From contig JAMSLZ010000004.1 in the NCBI GenBank assembly GCA_026027325.1, positions 1,674,001 through 1,738,000 of the forward strand: 64,000 nucleotides of DNA, read 5' to 3'. Positions 34,084 to 46,888 of the stretch are shown here, one piece after another. The stretch's first letter is position 1, and every line of letters begins with the position of its first letter. The notes under the pieces are model-generated. The model was not told the origin of the DNA. It was given only the letters and a program-made list of their open reading frames with translations, and ran no database searches. The stretch is from Actinomucor elegans. Taxonomy: Eukaryota > Mucoromycota > Mucoromycetes > Mucorales > Mucoraceae. The translations under genes and the position numbers were made by a program.

Positions 34084-35922
34084 TTAAAGTTCCTTTACTT
34101 TCTTAGTCATACACAGCTGCTTGTAAAGGACCCATCCTTTCATAACCACTACACCAAATGAATAGAAACCAACAATCAGGATGGAAATTAAAGCAGCATA
34201 CAAATCTAGATTGTGTCCCTTTATAAAAGACATGCGACGGTCTGCGCTTTCACGGTGAGGCAATAGGCCGTTTTTGTTGGTATAAGCAACTTCTTCAACT
34301 AGGTCAGCACCGCGAACTACACCGCGCTGTGAGTGAATTTGAACCAATGACTGCATACGCTTGACATTGCTCATGATTTCACCACCTTGATCCGCTGTAA
34401 CGCGCTTGAATAATTCAACTGCCTGTTCAATGCTGAAAGAGGATTTTAATATACCACCCAATCCTGAGCGTTCAATGGTTAAAGCGTTTGCAGGTTGATC
34501 TCCAAAGAATGGGAACATGATCATGCGAGTACCAGAGTACATGGATTCATACCAAGAACCTAAGCCACCGTGTGAGACGAAAAGCGAAGTAGAAGGATGC
34601 AAAAGGACAGCAGTCTGAGGCGCCCATTTGATCATACGGGCATGAGGATGTACTTGATTAAACATATCTTGAATGATATAGGTGGTATTGGAAGATGTGG
34701 TAATGGTATCTGGGAAGCGGCCTGCTGCATGAACTGTGGCCCAAAGGAAGCCATCGAGTGTACCGCGCTCAAGGCTTTCGAGTAGACCGGTCAAGATGAG
34801 CTTGATATCTTTCTCCGATGGTGTGGCTGTTTGACCAAAGGCAATGTAGGCTACTCGCTGGTGTGCATTGAGATAGTTTTCTAAATCTTCAGTTAAAGGA
34901 TTGTAATGCTTGGGAAGGATGGGGCCAACGTATTCGACAAGAGGCCCTAAAGGTCGTGCTGGTTGGAATCCGTGAAGGTTGTTTATCATCTTTAAAGAGT
35001 TTCTCCATTTACTGCCTGGGTCTTCCATTGGTGTCGTTATGCCTACAGCACGCTTGCGGTTACCGAGTTCTCGGAAGAGTGGTAACATGTACCTTAAACT
35101 AGTGACAGGAGTGATGAACTTGTTCTGGAAACGTGTTGTAAAAGACTGGAATTCTGTTGTTCCCTCATGCATAGTATGGAACTCGTTATTGATATAAGGT
35201 GCAGCAGATTCTAATAAGCAATATAAGCAACTTGATAAGCAATGATGGAATATAATAGCTTACCTTTTGTTCCATCCATTGACGCAGTAACAATATAGGG
35301 GATGTTCAATGAGGAAGCTGCTTCAACACAAGAGTCACCGAAATGATCGCACAAAGCCAGATCGATCTCATTATTGATAAAGTATTCTTTGGTGAAAAGA
35401 TAGTCTAAGAAATTTTACATGAATACAGTGATCAAAGAATCAACAGGTTAGAAATCTTTACCTCTTTCAAAGTTTCCATACATCAAATGGATAACTTTGC
35501 TCAAGAACAGCATTGGATTGACAGTGCCAGTTTCAGAGCCTGAAATAACTTCTTCTGCGTTATATTTAACCTGAGGGCCAGTGGAAACAGTGTTGATATG
35601 TGGATAAGGTCGACCAAAACGAACATCTTCATCCTAAATGATAATAAACGAATTAAGTCAGATAAGGTCAGGGACAATCTAACTGATTTCGATGAATCAG
35701 TGTAGGAATTCAACTTACCGAACATAAGAAAGTAAAGTTATGTCCTCTGAGACCAAGTTCCTCACCAACACTAAGCACCCAATTGTAATGAGAGGCTCCA
35801 CCTATAGCTGCGAAAAAGGCTATATTCTTTGTATTGTTTTCTGTGTAGGTTGGTGTCAATTCAAGAGCTTGGATGCCAGAGCATACTAATAAACTGGCTG
35901 ATAATAAAGTTAAAAACTTCAT
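34084..35922 (-). CDS. UDP-glycosyltransferase, copy A
   Basis: Membrane-bound GT1 (UGT-type) glycosyltransferase that moves a sugar from a UDP-sugar to a lipophilic acceptor such as a sterol or other small molecule, facing the ER or secretory lumen. Four exons; exon 1 is 35922-35719 and exon 4 is 35210-34084. A signal peptide (MKFLTLLSASLLVCSGIQA) is followed by NIAFFAAIGGASHYNWVLSV, then the donor-binding signature KWAPQTAVLLHPSTSLFVSH with GGLGSWYESMYSGTRMIMFP and GDQPANA, and a C-terminal membrane helix (LDLYAALISILIVGFYSFGV) with a short Lys-rich tail. This architecture is classic for animal and Mucoromycota UGTs. A second copy lies 7.9 kb away; see the findings for the mosaic identity. 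Confidence 0.92.
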
Positions 35923-36771
35923 AATTGAGGTTTGTGGTGTATAGTATATTTCTAAAATGATATAATGAAAAAAAAAAAAAAAAAAGATAATGGTTCATCA
36001 AGCTCTTTATATGAAAAATGATTGAAATGAGTCTGACATTGAATTAGTGATAAGCACTCAATGTAGTAGCACTTTACTTTTAATAGGTTAACACTTTATG
36101 TAGTCCAATAAAAGTTATACTGTATTGCACATCAATACGGACTCTATTCAATGGGTATGTATTCAGTTTTTACTGATCAACTGGTTATACATCAAGAAAG
36201 AACACGGATAAAAACACTCCGGTCTACCCGATCTAATTTTTTTTTAGCTCCTAACAAATCCAGATCAATGAGTGTCACAAATATAATGCGCAGTACAATT
36301 GCTTTCTCTTTGATAGTCAATTTGAATTATATGTAATCCTCTGTGATATAACGCCTTATAAATCACTATAACACTTACAACATTAATAGATCTAATTTCA
36401 TGTTCATAGATTGATTTAACATTTCTAAAGAGATCGGCGTAGTTATTTTAATTAATAGCCGCGGACCAATGAATACGAGGTAGTGGCAATCCGGCACGTT
36501 GACCGAATATGCCCGCCTTACATTCCGGTTAATTTGACTCATAGCTATTGTCCCAGATCAAAATACGCTCGATTTGGTTTTATTAGATAAACTAAATAAA
36601 CACAAAACTTCAATGATACCGTTCAATAAAGAAGTGTTGAAGTTTTTCAATCAGGACGAAAAGAAGGGTGTAGATGAAGAATCGAGTACAGATCGTCTAT
36701 TAAAACAAAAAATTATTAAAAGGCAGATGAGCTTTAGCAGATATAATAGCTTCTTCTGTGCTTAAGCTATT

Positions 36772-36820
36772 TACCAGATGTGATGTTTGATTGTGGTTAG
36801 TCAAAAGATCTATATATCAT
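36772..36820 (+). repeat. Dispersed repeat family A, degenerate copy
   Basis: ACCAGATGTGATGTTTGATT, then GTGGTTAGTCAAAAGATCTA. Confidence 0.45.
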
Positions 36821-38058
36821 ATATAATGCATATCCATTATAGCAACTAATAAAATGGCGATAAGCCAGCTGAATTTTGGTCAAATAATAGCCTTATTAAC
36901 CAAGCAGTTCTTTTCAAACATGTACTACCAGTCATCAGTTACGATACCTGACCGAAGAATGCACTATTCCAGAAAGATAGTAAAGGAACCTTTGGCCCAA
37001 ATTGTCAAAAATTACGTTGTTTTTGTGAAACATATTTCTGAGGCGTAGTTATAGGCATTATGGGTACGATACGTCCAAGGGTAGGTGTGCAAATCTATTT
37101 TTTTATCTTACGGAAACGCACGAGAAATGGACACATGAAAAAATGGGGAAAATTCAATTAGCTTCTGTATATTCTGTATATTTATGGAAAGTAGTATATT
37201 ATTTGAGTCAATCAATAGACGTTTTTAGTATACTTGAACATTGCATTATTCAATAGATGGTTTAAAGGATATCTTGACATTTTACTTGGGATCTAAAAAT
37301 CGGCTTATAGTCAAGATCCAAATATACTTGCTTACTTAATTAATTATACAACTCCTGTTGAACTCTTCCACCTCGTATTTTAGTTTGCTCTTTTGATTCT
37401 TTCACAAGTCCTCGTTTATATTCAATGAAGTCTGAAAATTGTATGCCAAACACGCTCTCTTCTCCCCGGTTATTATTATATAAAGTTTTTTTCTTGCTAT
37501 TCCTTTCTCCTTCTAAGCATATCATTTCTTTCTTTGTCCATATATATCTACCTACAATCTGATTCGGTTTTATACATAATATAGTTTGCAGCTGTCTTTT
37601 GGCTTTCCCTTAGAGCAATCTATGCGGAACAAGAAAAAAAGAGTGACAAGAGGCGACTTAGTGGTCTGAAGTAGTGACTAAAATGATTTTTGCATGGTAC
37701 TTTCGTAGAAATGATTTGAAGTGCTAATCCAAAGGATCATTTTGGATTATTTCTTATTATGACGTAATTTGAAATAGACAACAAGATTTTATAAGCATTT
37801 GTTTCATTGTTATTGAATTATAAATGATAATAAAAAAAAGTCTATTTTATTTAAAGGGAAAAATATCGCATTAGATATCAAGAGCTAATAATAAAAAAAA
37901 TCCAGAAAACAAGCCTAGTAGTAACAATATATCTTTATAGTATATATGTGTGTATATTTTCTGAATTTTAAAGTGCACTCCTTTTCTTTTTTATTTCTAT
38001 TATCATTATTATATACAATGAGTTATCAAATATATAAAGAGTTCAATCTACAGTTGTT

Positions 38059-38401
38059 TTAAGTATGTTGTTGAAGTATGGACAATGGGTATAAAGTGCA
38101 AGCTGGCTTGTAATTTTTAGCTAGGTGTGGATCAGGCTTCATTGCATCAGTGTCACACCACTCTATTTCGATTTCATCAATCTTGAAACAAAAAAAAATG
38201 AATCATAGCGAAAACATCCTTATGCATTTTAGAGTTGACTGGTATAAGTCTATTTGAGATGTTGATCACCTTGTACGTTCCAACACTGACAGATGCCAAC
38301 TTAAACGAAGTTTTTGTGTGTCTATACATTTCTCTCTTGAAATTATAGTCGACAGGACTTTTATTTTCCATGTTAACAGTCAAGAGTACATTGTCCTTTC
38401 C
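38059..38401 (-). CDS. Terminal exons of an unrecognised, possibly secreted protein
   Basis: Two exons are clear: 38401-38270 reads GKDNVLLTVNMENKSPVDYN, FKREMYRHTKTSFKLASVSV and GTYK, and after a GTGATC...TTTCAAG intron, 38181-38059 reads IDEIEIEWCDTDAMKPDPHL, AKNYKPACTLYP and a short end. Further upstream on the same strand there are coding-like stretches (SITTYFVFAPVPLGHAKEKT near 38.65 kb; IIYGEPPSEYIPVENTDGLT near 38.85 kb; a signal-peptide-like MLCFVLPYSIFFIATAIL near 38.95 kb). I could not join all of them in one frame: the signal-like exon and the next are out of phase. So this is either a gene with splicing I have not solved or a recent pseudogene. No family is recognised. Confidence 0.4.
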
Positions 38402-39994
38402 CTGAGTATTTTATATAAGCTGAAGCTCAATGTGGCGCAGACGTTTTAAGGACCTGGGATTTACCGTACGCCTATCCACTATCTTGTATTTTCATTCAAC
38501 CATTCTTACTATTTCGATATTGGGAAATATGCGGTGTTGCTTTTAAGAAGTCATCAGTAAGCTTAGTATATAAAAAAGACGCGTATAATATATTGTGTTT
38601 AGTTGGTATTGCTACACATGTTGGCAGGAACGTTTTTTCTTTTGCATGGCCCAATGGCACTGGAGCAAAGACAAAGTATGTTGTGATGGAGTCTGATACG
38701 AAAAGACGAGTGAGTTGAGAACATCACTTCATTATGCATTCTATGTGCTGGAATAAAAAGGAGTTGAAGCATGTATCCGTTACTCTTTCCACTTTTAAAT
38801 GAATCCCGTAGATCATAGTCAAGCCATCTGTATTTTCTACAGGTATATATTCTGAGGGAGGCTCACCATATATAATAAAATTGGCACTGAAAAGAAAAAA
38901 TAATATTTTTTTTCATACACAAGTTACCAGAATAGCAGTTGCAATAAAAAAGATGGAATAGGGTAAAACGAAGCATAGCATGGGTGATCATTTGGTTCTG
39001 GCCATAGTTTCCCCGAATCTGGCTGACAGTGCGCCAGATCCTTTCCATATATGTTTCTCTTCCCAGCTCCATTCGTTAGTTTCGTCGAAATAGCACGCCA
39101 GACGAGTCAGTCAGAGATAAATCTGTAATTTGGGACAGTTTTCAAATATTCTGACAAAATCCATATCTTAAGGCAGCTCACTCTGTACCTTTAGATTTTC
39201 AAGGCATTTGAAATCAGAGAAAAACTACAGCCTGAGCCAAGAACCATTGTCCAATCTTTGTATAGGAGGGTTTTAAGAATATAATGAGATTAAGCCCTTT
39301 AATATAAAATAGGGGATATTCATGGTAAAACAAATTGTTAGATAGTTTCTATATCTGTTGGAATAGACCTGAGACTTATCCAGCATTCTATCTTATTTAC
39401 GTATACAGTAATTTGCATATAGTTACTGATCACCATGTATAACTGTTTGAGCGAAAAGAGTAACCTTGGGTTCCAGGTATGGAATCTATGGGAATAACTT
39501 TATCAAGCAGGATATTTGACAAGTATAATAAGTGTGACTGATATATATAAAGCATATGTAGCTTTTCAGAGTGTTCTATATTCAATTGTATTATTGGGGG
39601 AATATGAGTCAAGGTTCAGGCTATAAAATTAGTAGTTTTTTGTATAGATGAAACTGTATTTTCTCGAGCTGTCAGAAGAGGAAATAATCGAAATCTTAAA
39701 AGGTGAAAGTATAAAATATTGTAGTAGACTTTGGCTATAGAAAAAGGTCAAGGAGTTAAAGATAATTATTGATGCTTAGAATTATTCAAGTTACTAGATC
39801 TGCATATTATGCGCAATAATAATTCTGTAATTAACCCACTATTACAATATCTTTGTAATAGATCAGCATTTTGATATAATCGGCGAGAATACAGAGGAAT
39901 TTCACACACGAAAATTTCAGTTTCAAGTCCAATTATCCTAACATACTTTTTAAATAAATGTTCTAATAGATCCAGTAATTTATTCTGACCATAC

Positions 39995-40030
39995 AATAAT
40001 CATCAAATGCAACAACATTAAACCAAAATT
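39995..40030 (+). repeat. Dispersed repeat family A, partial copy
   Basis: AATCATCAAATGCAACAACA followed by TTAAACCAAAATTGA; a further weak copy lies near 40115-40155. Confidence 0.35.
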
Positions 40031-41376
40031 GATAATTAGTTCTAGTTATATAAATAAATGCAATTTATCAAAAGCTCTAATATATACATAGCCACTCATT
40101 ATAAGTATGACATATTTGTCAGATGTGACACTTTGACGGCTTTGCGAGGTAAATAACATATAATCTTTAAAATAAACGTGTACCTATACAGTGCTATGTA
40201 ATGCCAAGATACAAGCACTATATACACTTGGGATCAACACCCATCCATTCCAGCATTGAATAATAATAATAAAAATAATATTTAAGAGATCTCAAGTTGC
40301 GTAATATCCATTCCTTGAACTTTTTTTTTATATCAGCAAACAAACCACGTGCTTGGCGTAATCAAATTGGTATAACTCTTTTTTGCAGTAGAAGTCGACT
40401 TGCATTTCATATAACTCTCACATTTAACCATTTGCTGCAGGATCTAAATGAAGAAACACAATGAAATAAATGTAATGTTTAGATAGTTTTAATATAAGCA
40501 TTTTATTTTTCAATAGAATACAGAAAGTGGTTTTAAAGAAACAGTTAATAACTAGCGTAATAATGTCGCTGAAATTTATAGATTCATATTTTTTACTGTA
40601 TTTTACTACCCAAAATACAAGGAACATGGTTGCATCTCAAAAATTTCAAAAAATAGTTCTTTTCAACGACCTTTCTGAAAATGAAATAGATTGTTGAATG
40701 AACTTTACTTGACTCGATGCATAATACTATTTTGCTTGAATCTTTGTTAAAACCTATTTTAAGTATTGATACCTTTTGGGTACTAGCAGTAGGATTAACT
40801 TTATAATATATCAAAAAATGGCTTAAATATAAAAAGAAGCGGCGCAAAAATATTATAAATATCAAAGTGTAAACAAGTGGAATATAAAAAGCGGCATTAT
40901 TGTTAGCGGTGTATCAGGTAGTATAAGTAAGTAGCATTATTTGTATGTCAAAAAGTATTAAAAAGTACTATTAATGTGACATTAAAGGCATTTTTTGAAG
41001 CGATAAAAATTGATTTGAAGTGCTTTTTGAAATAATATCAAGAGTTTCTTTTGCCACTTAATTATATACATAAACCTCCAAACTTCCTGTAGTAAACAAT
41101 GTATGTATAGCGCCTCTACATCCTGCTACAGTTAACATATCACTAATGCAAACTGGTCTATCGGGAGGAGTAGGATTTGCTTTATATAGTTCCCGAAATG
41201 TGTTCGTTTCGGTTCCATGCTCTAGAAGCGGGTTAAGTGACTCAGCGCAAGTCAGCGAATAATCTATTGAAACGACGAAACGGAAGCTATCCACTTAAAA
41301 CGCCAACTTAATTTAATTAGTTCACTAAAAGAGTAGCATTTCACTCAAAGATACGAGATAATTCTTTCACTTTCTG

Positions 41377-41452
41377 TTGATCCAGACAGAATTTCCACAA
41401 TTTAAAAGACACATATCGTGTTCAAAACCCGCGACACAATGAAATTAAATAG
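41377..41452 (+). repeat. Dispersed repeat family B copy
   Basis: TTGATCCAGACAGAATTTCC, then TTTAAAAGACACA and CGCGACACAATGAAATTAAA. It lies at the same relative place downstream of glycosyltransferase copy B as the 33.46 kb copy does for copy A. Confidence 0.5.
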
Positions 41453-42014
41453 TTCGTATAATTTAGCACTTCAATGCAAACTAAACATAATTTGATTGAA
41501 CATATTAAGGATTTAACAGCAACAAGAACCAGTAAGCTTAGTATACTGAATAAAACACAGTAATACTATTTTTAGATAAAGATATATGTGAAACTACATC
41601 AAGGAATAATCTTTTTATATAACCTTTAAGAAAAATTATCAGACCAAATGCCTAGACTAAACATGCAATTACTACCGTAAGAGAGGGAAGATGGAACTTC
41701 CATGGACTATTTTACACGTTTACAGATATATATATGCATTGGTAAAACCCCAAATACGCGTGGTTATGTGCAATGAATTTTTTTAACTTAGATAATATCA
41801 TTGTTCATTTTAGGAAATGTTTTACACTAACGGAAAGTAAGGAAATGTAGGAACCATTTTCCAAGTAGAATTTTATAAATAGTATTATGAAACAGCCAAT
41901 ATTTTATTGTACATTTATATATTACTTGTAAGAGTTGAACTCATAAGGAAAGTTTCGCATTAATACGTGTATAACCGTATGGTTTCAACTTTTTTTTTTC
42001 GTAGGACAAATCGC

Positions 42015-43849
42015 TTAAAGTTGTTTTACCTTCTTTTCAGCCGTAAACATCTGCTTGTAAAAGACCCATCCTTTCATAACCACTACACCAAATGAATAGA
42101 AACCAACAATCAGGATGGAAATTAAAGCAGCATACAAATCTAGATTGTGTCCCTTTATAAAAGACATGCGACGGTCTGCGCTTTCACGGTGAGGCAATAG
42201 GCCGTTTTTGTTGGTATAAGCAACTTCTTCAACTAGGTCAGCACCGCGAGCTACACCGCGCTGTGAGTGAATTTGAACCAATGACTGCATACGCTTGACA
42301 TTGCTCATGATTTCACCATCTTGATCCGCTGTAACGCGCTTGAATAATTCAACTGCCTGTTCAATACTGAAAGAGGATTTTAATATACCACCCAATCCTG
42401 AGCGTTCAATGGTTAAAGCGTTTGCAGGTTGATCTCCAAAGAATGGGAACATGATCATGCGAGTACCAGAGTACATGGATTCATACCAAGAACCTAAGCC
42501 ACCGTGTGAGACGAAAAGCGAAGTAGAAGGATGCAAAAGGACAGCAGTCTGAGGCGCCCATTTGATCATACGGGCATGAGGATGTACTTGATTAAACATA
42601 TCTTGAATGATATAGGTGGTATTGGAAGATGTGGTAATGGTATCTGGGAAGCGGCCTGCTGCATGAACTGTGGCCCAAAGGAAGCCATCGAGTGTACCGC
42701 GCTCAAGGCTTTCGAGTAGACCGGTCAAGATGAGCTTGATATCTTTCTCCGATGGTGTGGCTGTTTGACCAAAGGCAATGTAGGCTACTCGCTGGTGTGC
42801 ATTGAGATAGTTTTCTAAATCTTCAGTTAAAGGATTGTAATGCTTGGGAAGGATGGGGCCAACGTATTCGACAAGAGGCCCTAAAGGTCGTGCTGGTTGG
42901 AATCCGTGAAGGTTGTTTATCATCTTTAAAGAGTTTCTCCATTTACTGCCTGGGTCTTCCATTGGTGTCGTTATGCCTACAGCACGCTTGCGGTTACCGA
43001 GTTCTCGGAAGAGTGGTAACATGTACCTTAAACTAGTGACAGGAGTGATGAACTTGTTCTGGAAACGTGTTGTAAAAGATTGGAATTCTGTTGTGCCATC
43101 ATCCATGTTATGGAAAGCGTTATTGATATAAGGTGCAGCAGATTCTAAAAAGCAACGTAAGCAACTCGATAAGCTTTGATAGAATACAATGATTTACCTT
43201 TTGTTATATCCAATGCTGTAGTAACGATATAAGGTATATTTAGTACAGAAGCCGCTTCAACACAAGCGTCACCAAACTGATTGCATAAGGCCAGGTCAAT
43301 CTTATTGTTGGTAAAGTATTCTTTGGTGAAGAAGTAATCTAAGATGTTATAAATGAATACAATGATCAAGCTAGTAGAGATGAGCTAGGAATCTTTACCT
43401 CTTTCAAAGTTTCCATAAATCATACCCACAACTGTGCTCAAAAACCGTTTTGGGTCAGTGGTACCAGTTTCAGAGCCTGAAATAGTATCTTGTAGATTAT
43501 TTTTAACTTGAGGGCCTATGGAAACAGTTTTAATGCTTGGATAAGGTCTGCCGAAACGAATATCTTCGTCCTAATGAGAATAAAGATTAGATAACGGCTT
43601 GGTATACAATGATTTTTGATTGATCACTGCAAAAATTCAACGTACCGAACATAAGAAAGTAAAGTTATGTCCTCTGAGACCAAGTTCCTCACCAACACTA
43701 AGCACCCAATTGTAATGAGAGGCTCCACCTATAGCTGCGAAAAAGGCTATATTCTTTGTATTGTTTTCTGTGTAGGTTGGTGTCAACTCAAGAGCTTGGA
43801 TACCAGAGCATACTAATAAACTGGCTGATAATAACTTTAAAAATTTCAT
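42015..43849 (-). CDS. UDP-glycosyltransferase, copy B
   Basis: Paralogue of copy A with the same four-exon structure (exon 1 is 43849-43646, exon 4 is 43144-42015). Signal peptide MKFLKLLSASLLVCSGIQA, catalytic N-terminal half, donor-binding KWAPQTAVLLHPSTSLFVSH, GDQPANA, and a C-terminal membrane helix with a Lys-rich tail that is one residue longer than in A. Exons 2 and 3 differ clearly from A (for example DEDIRFGRPYPSIKTVSIGP here, DEDVRFGRPYPHINTVSTGP in A), whereas most of exon 4 is nearly identical at DNA level. Divergent exons 2-3 cover the acceptor-binding half, so the two enzymes may differ in acceptor. All visible active-site segments are intact. Confidence 0.92.
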
Positions 43850-45068
43850 TTATAATGAAGGCTCGTGTTTTATATAATATCTTGAATAATATACGAAAAA
43901 AAAAAAAAACAGAGGAATCAATGAGCTTTTTATATATACAAAAAAAAGAGATCAAAAGGAACTTAACTCTAGATTAAAGGCAAACAGCTCAATCTAGTAA
44001 TACACATCATCATGAATAATCTAAATTTCTGTGTAGCCCATTGGGGCCATGTTCAAGGTTATATTTTTTGTACTGCGCGCTTATACGGACTGTTCGGGCA
44101 ATACATATTCAGTTTCGATTTGGTAAAAACGATTTACATCAAGGAAGAGTTACGAATAAAAAAAAAGGCAGTCCATTCGCTTGGTTTATCTAATCAAATC
44201 TTGAAGTAGTAAGCAGATCAAGATCCATGTATAGTGTCACAATAACGATACATGCTGTAAAAAAAAATACTTTCTCTTTGACAGTCTGTTCAAGTGATAA
44301 GTAAATGATATGTTATAATAAACTTTAATTAAGTAGCCGTAATAGATGTTCATAGCCTGATACATTATTGTAATGATATATATATAGAGAGAGAGAGAGA
44401 CTTTGCGCTGATATTTGAGTGGATTGATAGATGCGGAGTCCAGCCGGGGAATATATCCGCTTCAGCCTAGTTTAAATTTGACTCCCCAGGTTGAAAAATT
44501 TGGGCCTTAACATTTGTACATTCCTCGACCAATTTTAGTCAAGCATTGTATATGTGCCAACACTTGTTTAGAATTAAGTATTGTATTTACCAAGGTCATT
44601 ATTAGAATAAGTTTCAATATGTATATTGCATGTTTGCAATTGGCTTTAAAGAACATGCATTTTAATGGTTTAGTTTTAAATGATCTATAGATTTCATAAT
44701 GAATCTGTTGCATTTAGTTAGTGCTTTATATGTAGATTGAGTTACTGTATCTATCAGAGCTTTTAGCAAAACGATAAACCAATATGTTTAGTTTTTTTTT
44801 TATATGGACGTTTTGGTGTTGATTTATATGACCCGTCCACATCACTTCACAAACCTGTAGGTACATCGAAACTTCGGACAATAGACTATGCTAGCCATAC
44901 CGAGAAAGAGCTTTTTAATGTACCTGTATTAAAGTCAATTGTGGGATTTAGACCGAATAAGAAAAGAAAATGAATCAAACGATCGAATATAGGCAACCAA
45001 GCTCGTTTTACAAAGTAGTGAAATAATGTTCAATGCCTTCCTTTGTAGTTTATTGTTATCATAAGTCT
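43850..45068. other. 1.2 kb spacer
   Basis: The right flank of copy B matches the flank of copy A in patches to about 44.5 kb. Contains a (TA)n(GA)n microsatellite at 44376-44400. No gene seen. Confidence 0.5.
44376..44400. repeat. TA/GA compound microsatellite
   Basis: ATATATATATA followed by GAGAGAGAGAGAGA. Confidence 0.8.
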
Positions 45069-46520
45069 TCAATAGTGACGATGACGAGTTTGGTTATAAG
45101 ACTTGCCAGTCAATAATCCAGTGATCTTGCCATTACCCTTGGGGATATCATTCAAGGGAACATTGACGTTTGTATAACCTAATGCTTCTGCAGCATATTT
45201 GAAAACATTAGAAAGCTTCTTGTTAGTATCGCCACGGCCCAAATTGCCCAGACCCCAGTTGTACTATATCATTATATATTGTTAACAAGTTAATAGTTAT
45301 GATTGCTTTATGGAAAACTTTGATTTTTTTTTTTTTACTTCGACTGTACTAAGAGATGAGTAGTCTAGATGTAAAAATACATAGTGTTAAATTAAATTTT
45401 GGATGTACGCAAAACAAGAGACTTACGAGTATAAAAAGTAGAATCAGTAGTGCCTTTCAAGTTGGTAGGCACATTGCCCATAAGAAGAGACCAGACGCGA
45501 TTTCTAGCAGAAGATGAACTGTTCTGTTCATAATTAGAAATAAGTGTAATAGCTTAAGCCTTAGTAAAGATAAATGTATATACCTCGTCAAAAGTAATCA
45601 AGATAAGAGTCTTGTTCATATTGGAATGGCTCAAAGTCTTGTTTGCAAAAGAAGTTAACCATCTACCAGCAAAAGAAGCATTGGTATCTGTGTTTAATGA
45701 TAAATTAGCTAATCTTTTTGAGAGCTTTTCTCGACATATGTGTCATGTTTACCATGAGCATCGTTCAATAAATTAGGTGTATAACTAGAAAGGTAATGTT
45801 AGTAATCCTTGAGCACTGCTCGAATAGCTAATTGTCTAATAACTTACAACATCCAATTAGGTAAATTGCCTGAAACAACATCTTTCAGGAATTGATCATC
45901 TGGATACAAAATGTTATCATAGATCCACAGCAAAAATATAAATACAGAATTTATTATTATTACCTCCAACAATGTTTTGAGCACGCGTTTTATTCAGTCC
46001 TACAGAATCAAAGATGACAGCGGGATTATGCTTACGAACATAATTACCTGCCCTGTAGCCCGTGTATCCAACAAAGGGAATATCTTCCTGATAAACCTTC
46101 CATGTCAAGCCCTTATTTTCCAATAGGTCAAAAATGGAAGAGATATTGGCGGGAATGTTATAGTAATCGTCATTGGTGATACCAAATGTATCACCACCAG
46201 CAGCCGCAACGTAGTTGGGTTCAGAAGGATGAGTAATGGCATTAAAATTGTCCAAAAGGATACCTTGGCTCAAAAGCTTGGTAAAACCCGAAGTTCTGAC
46301 GATACGGGAGAAATCCTACATAATAAAAAATAATAAAAAAAGCAATGAATGGCATGAATAAACGTGTGGACTAAGGCTGGCCTACCTGATTCTCGAACCA
46401 AACTTGAAGGATATGATCAAACACTTTACCTTGAGGTTTATCGCGTTTGATAGTTAGGCAATTAGCTATACCTGCTGTGGCTAAAACAGCAATAACAGAG
46501 TTATATGCAATCTGGACCAT
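45069..46520 (-). CDS. Secreted acid phosphatase / phosphoesterase family protein
   Basis: Secreted phosphoesterase of the family that includes fungal PhoA-type acid phosphatases and bacterial phospholipases C, likely acting in phosphate scavenging. About seven exons. The N-terminal MVQIAYNSVIAVLATAGIAN is a signal peptide. The family's opening motif FDHILQVWFENQDFSRI is followed by NAITHPSEPNYVAAAGGDTF with its Asn/Gly metal-site surroundings, VYQEDIPFVGYTGYRAGNYV, and MNKTLILITFDENSSSSARN with the Thr-Phe-Asp-Glu metal ligands, then HYSSLSTVEVQYNWGLGNLG. The C-terminus ends in RHRHY. Intron borders were read by eye, and two acceptor choices in the middle could be off by a few codons. A TATA box lies at 46599. 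Confidence 0.88.
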
Positions 46521-46888
46521 AATTTAAAGTAAGATGGTGTTAAATAGAGCTTAACTTAATAATGAAAAAGGCTGAAGTACCTCGAAAATGTAGCAGGGTA
46601 TTTATACCAAAGTCCTACCAATCCAATTAACACTTCTCATGCGAGGCTTCATCTTTCTAATTAGAATAATATGTTGGCTTGGACAGACGTTTACCATCTC
46701 AAGAATTAATTTGGAATGTAGATGATAGCTAATAATAGCTTATGTATTAAGCTAAATGATTATATACTAACAAGAGAACCACTGTATATACATCACGTTT
46801 ACTAGTCAATGAATGACCAAAGCTGATAGATTGATATTGAAAAAGGATTATATCGTAAACCCTAACATTAAAGTCCTTTTTATTCTTT
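46521..46888. other. Intergenic spacer
   Basis: Promoter of the acid phosphatase gene and 3' end of CBP80. Nothing else seen. Confidence 0.5.
46599..46606 (-). promoter_or_regulatory. TATA box of the acid phosphatase gene
   Basis: TATAAATA on the minus strand about 80 bases before the ATG at 46520. Confidence 0.45.

Larger units (their letters stand above)
35923..42014. other. 6 kb region between the two glycosyltransferase copies
   Basis: The left part (to about 36.6 kb) is the upstream flank of copy A, similar to that of copy B. The rest has a possible small secreted-protein gene at 38.06-39.0 kb, three family A repeats, one family B repeat, and AT-rich sequence. An open frame at 41058-41294 (minus, 78 codons) has no recognisable content. 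Confidence 0.45.

Noticed and set aside
41058..41294. 78-codon minus-strand open frame
   Set aside because: No recognisable motif, no promoter or splice context. Left as spacer, though a relic is possible.
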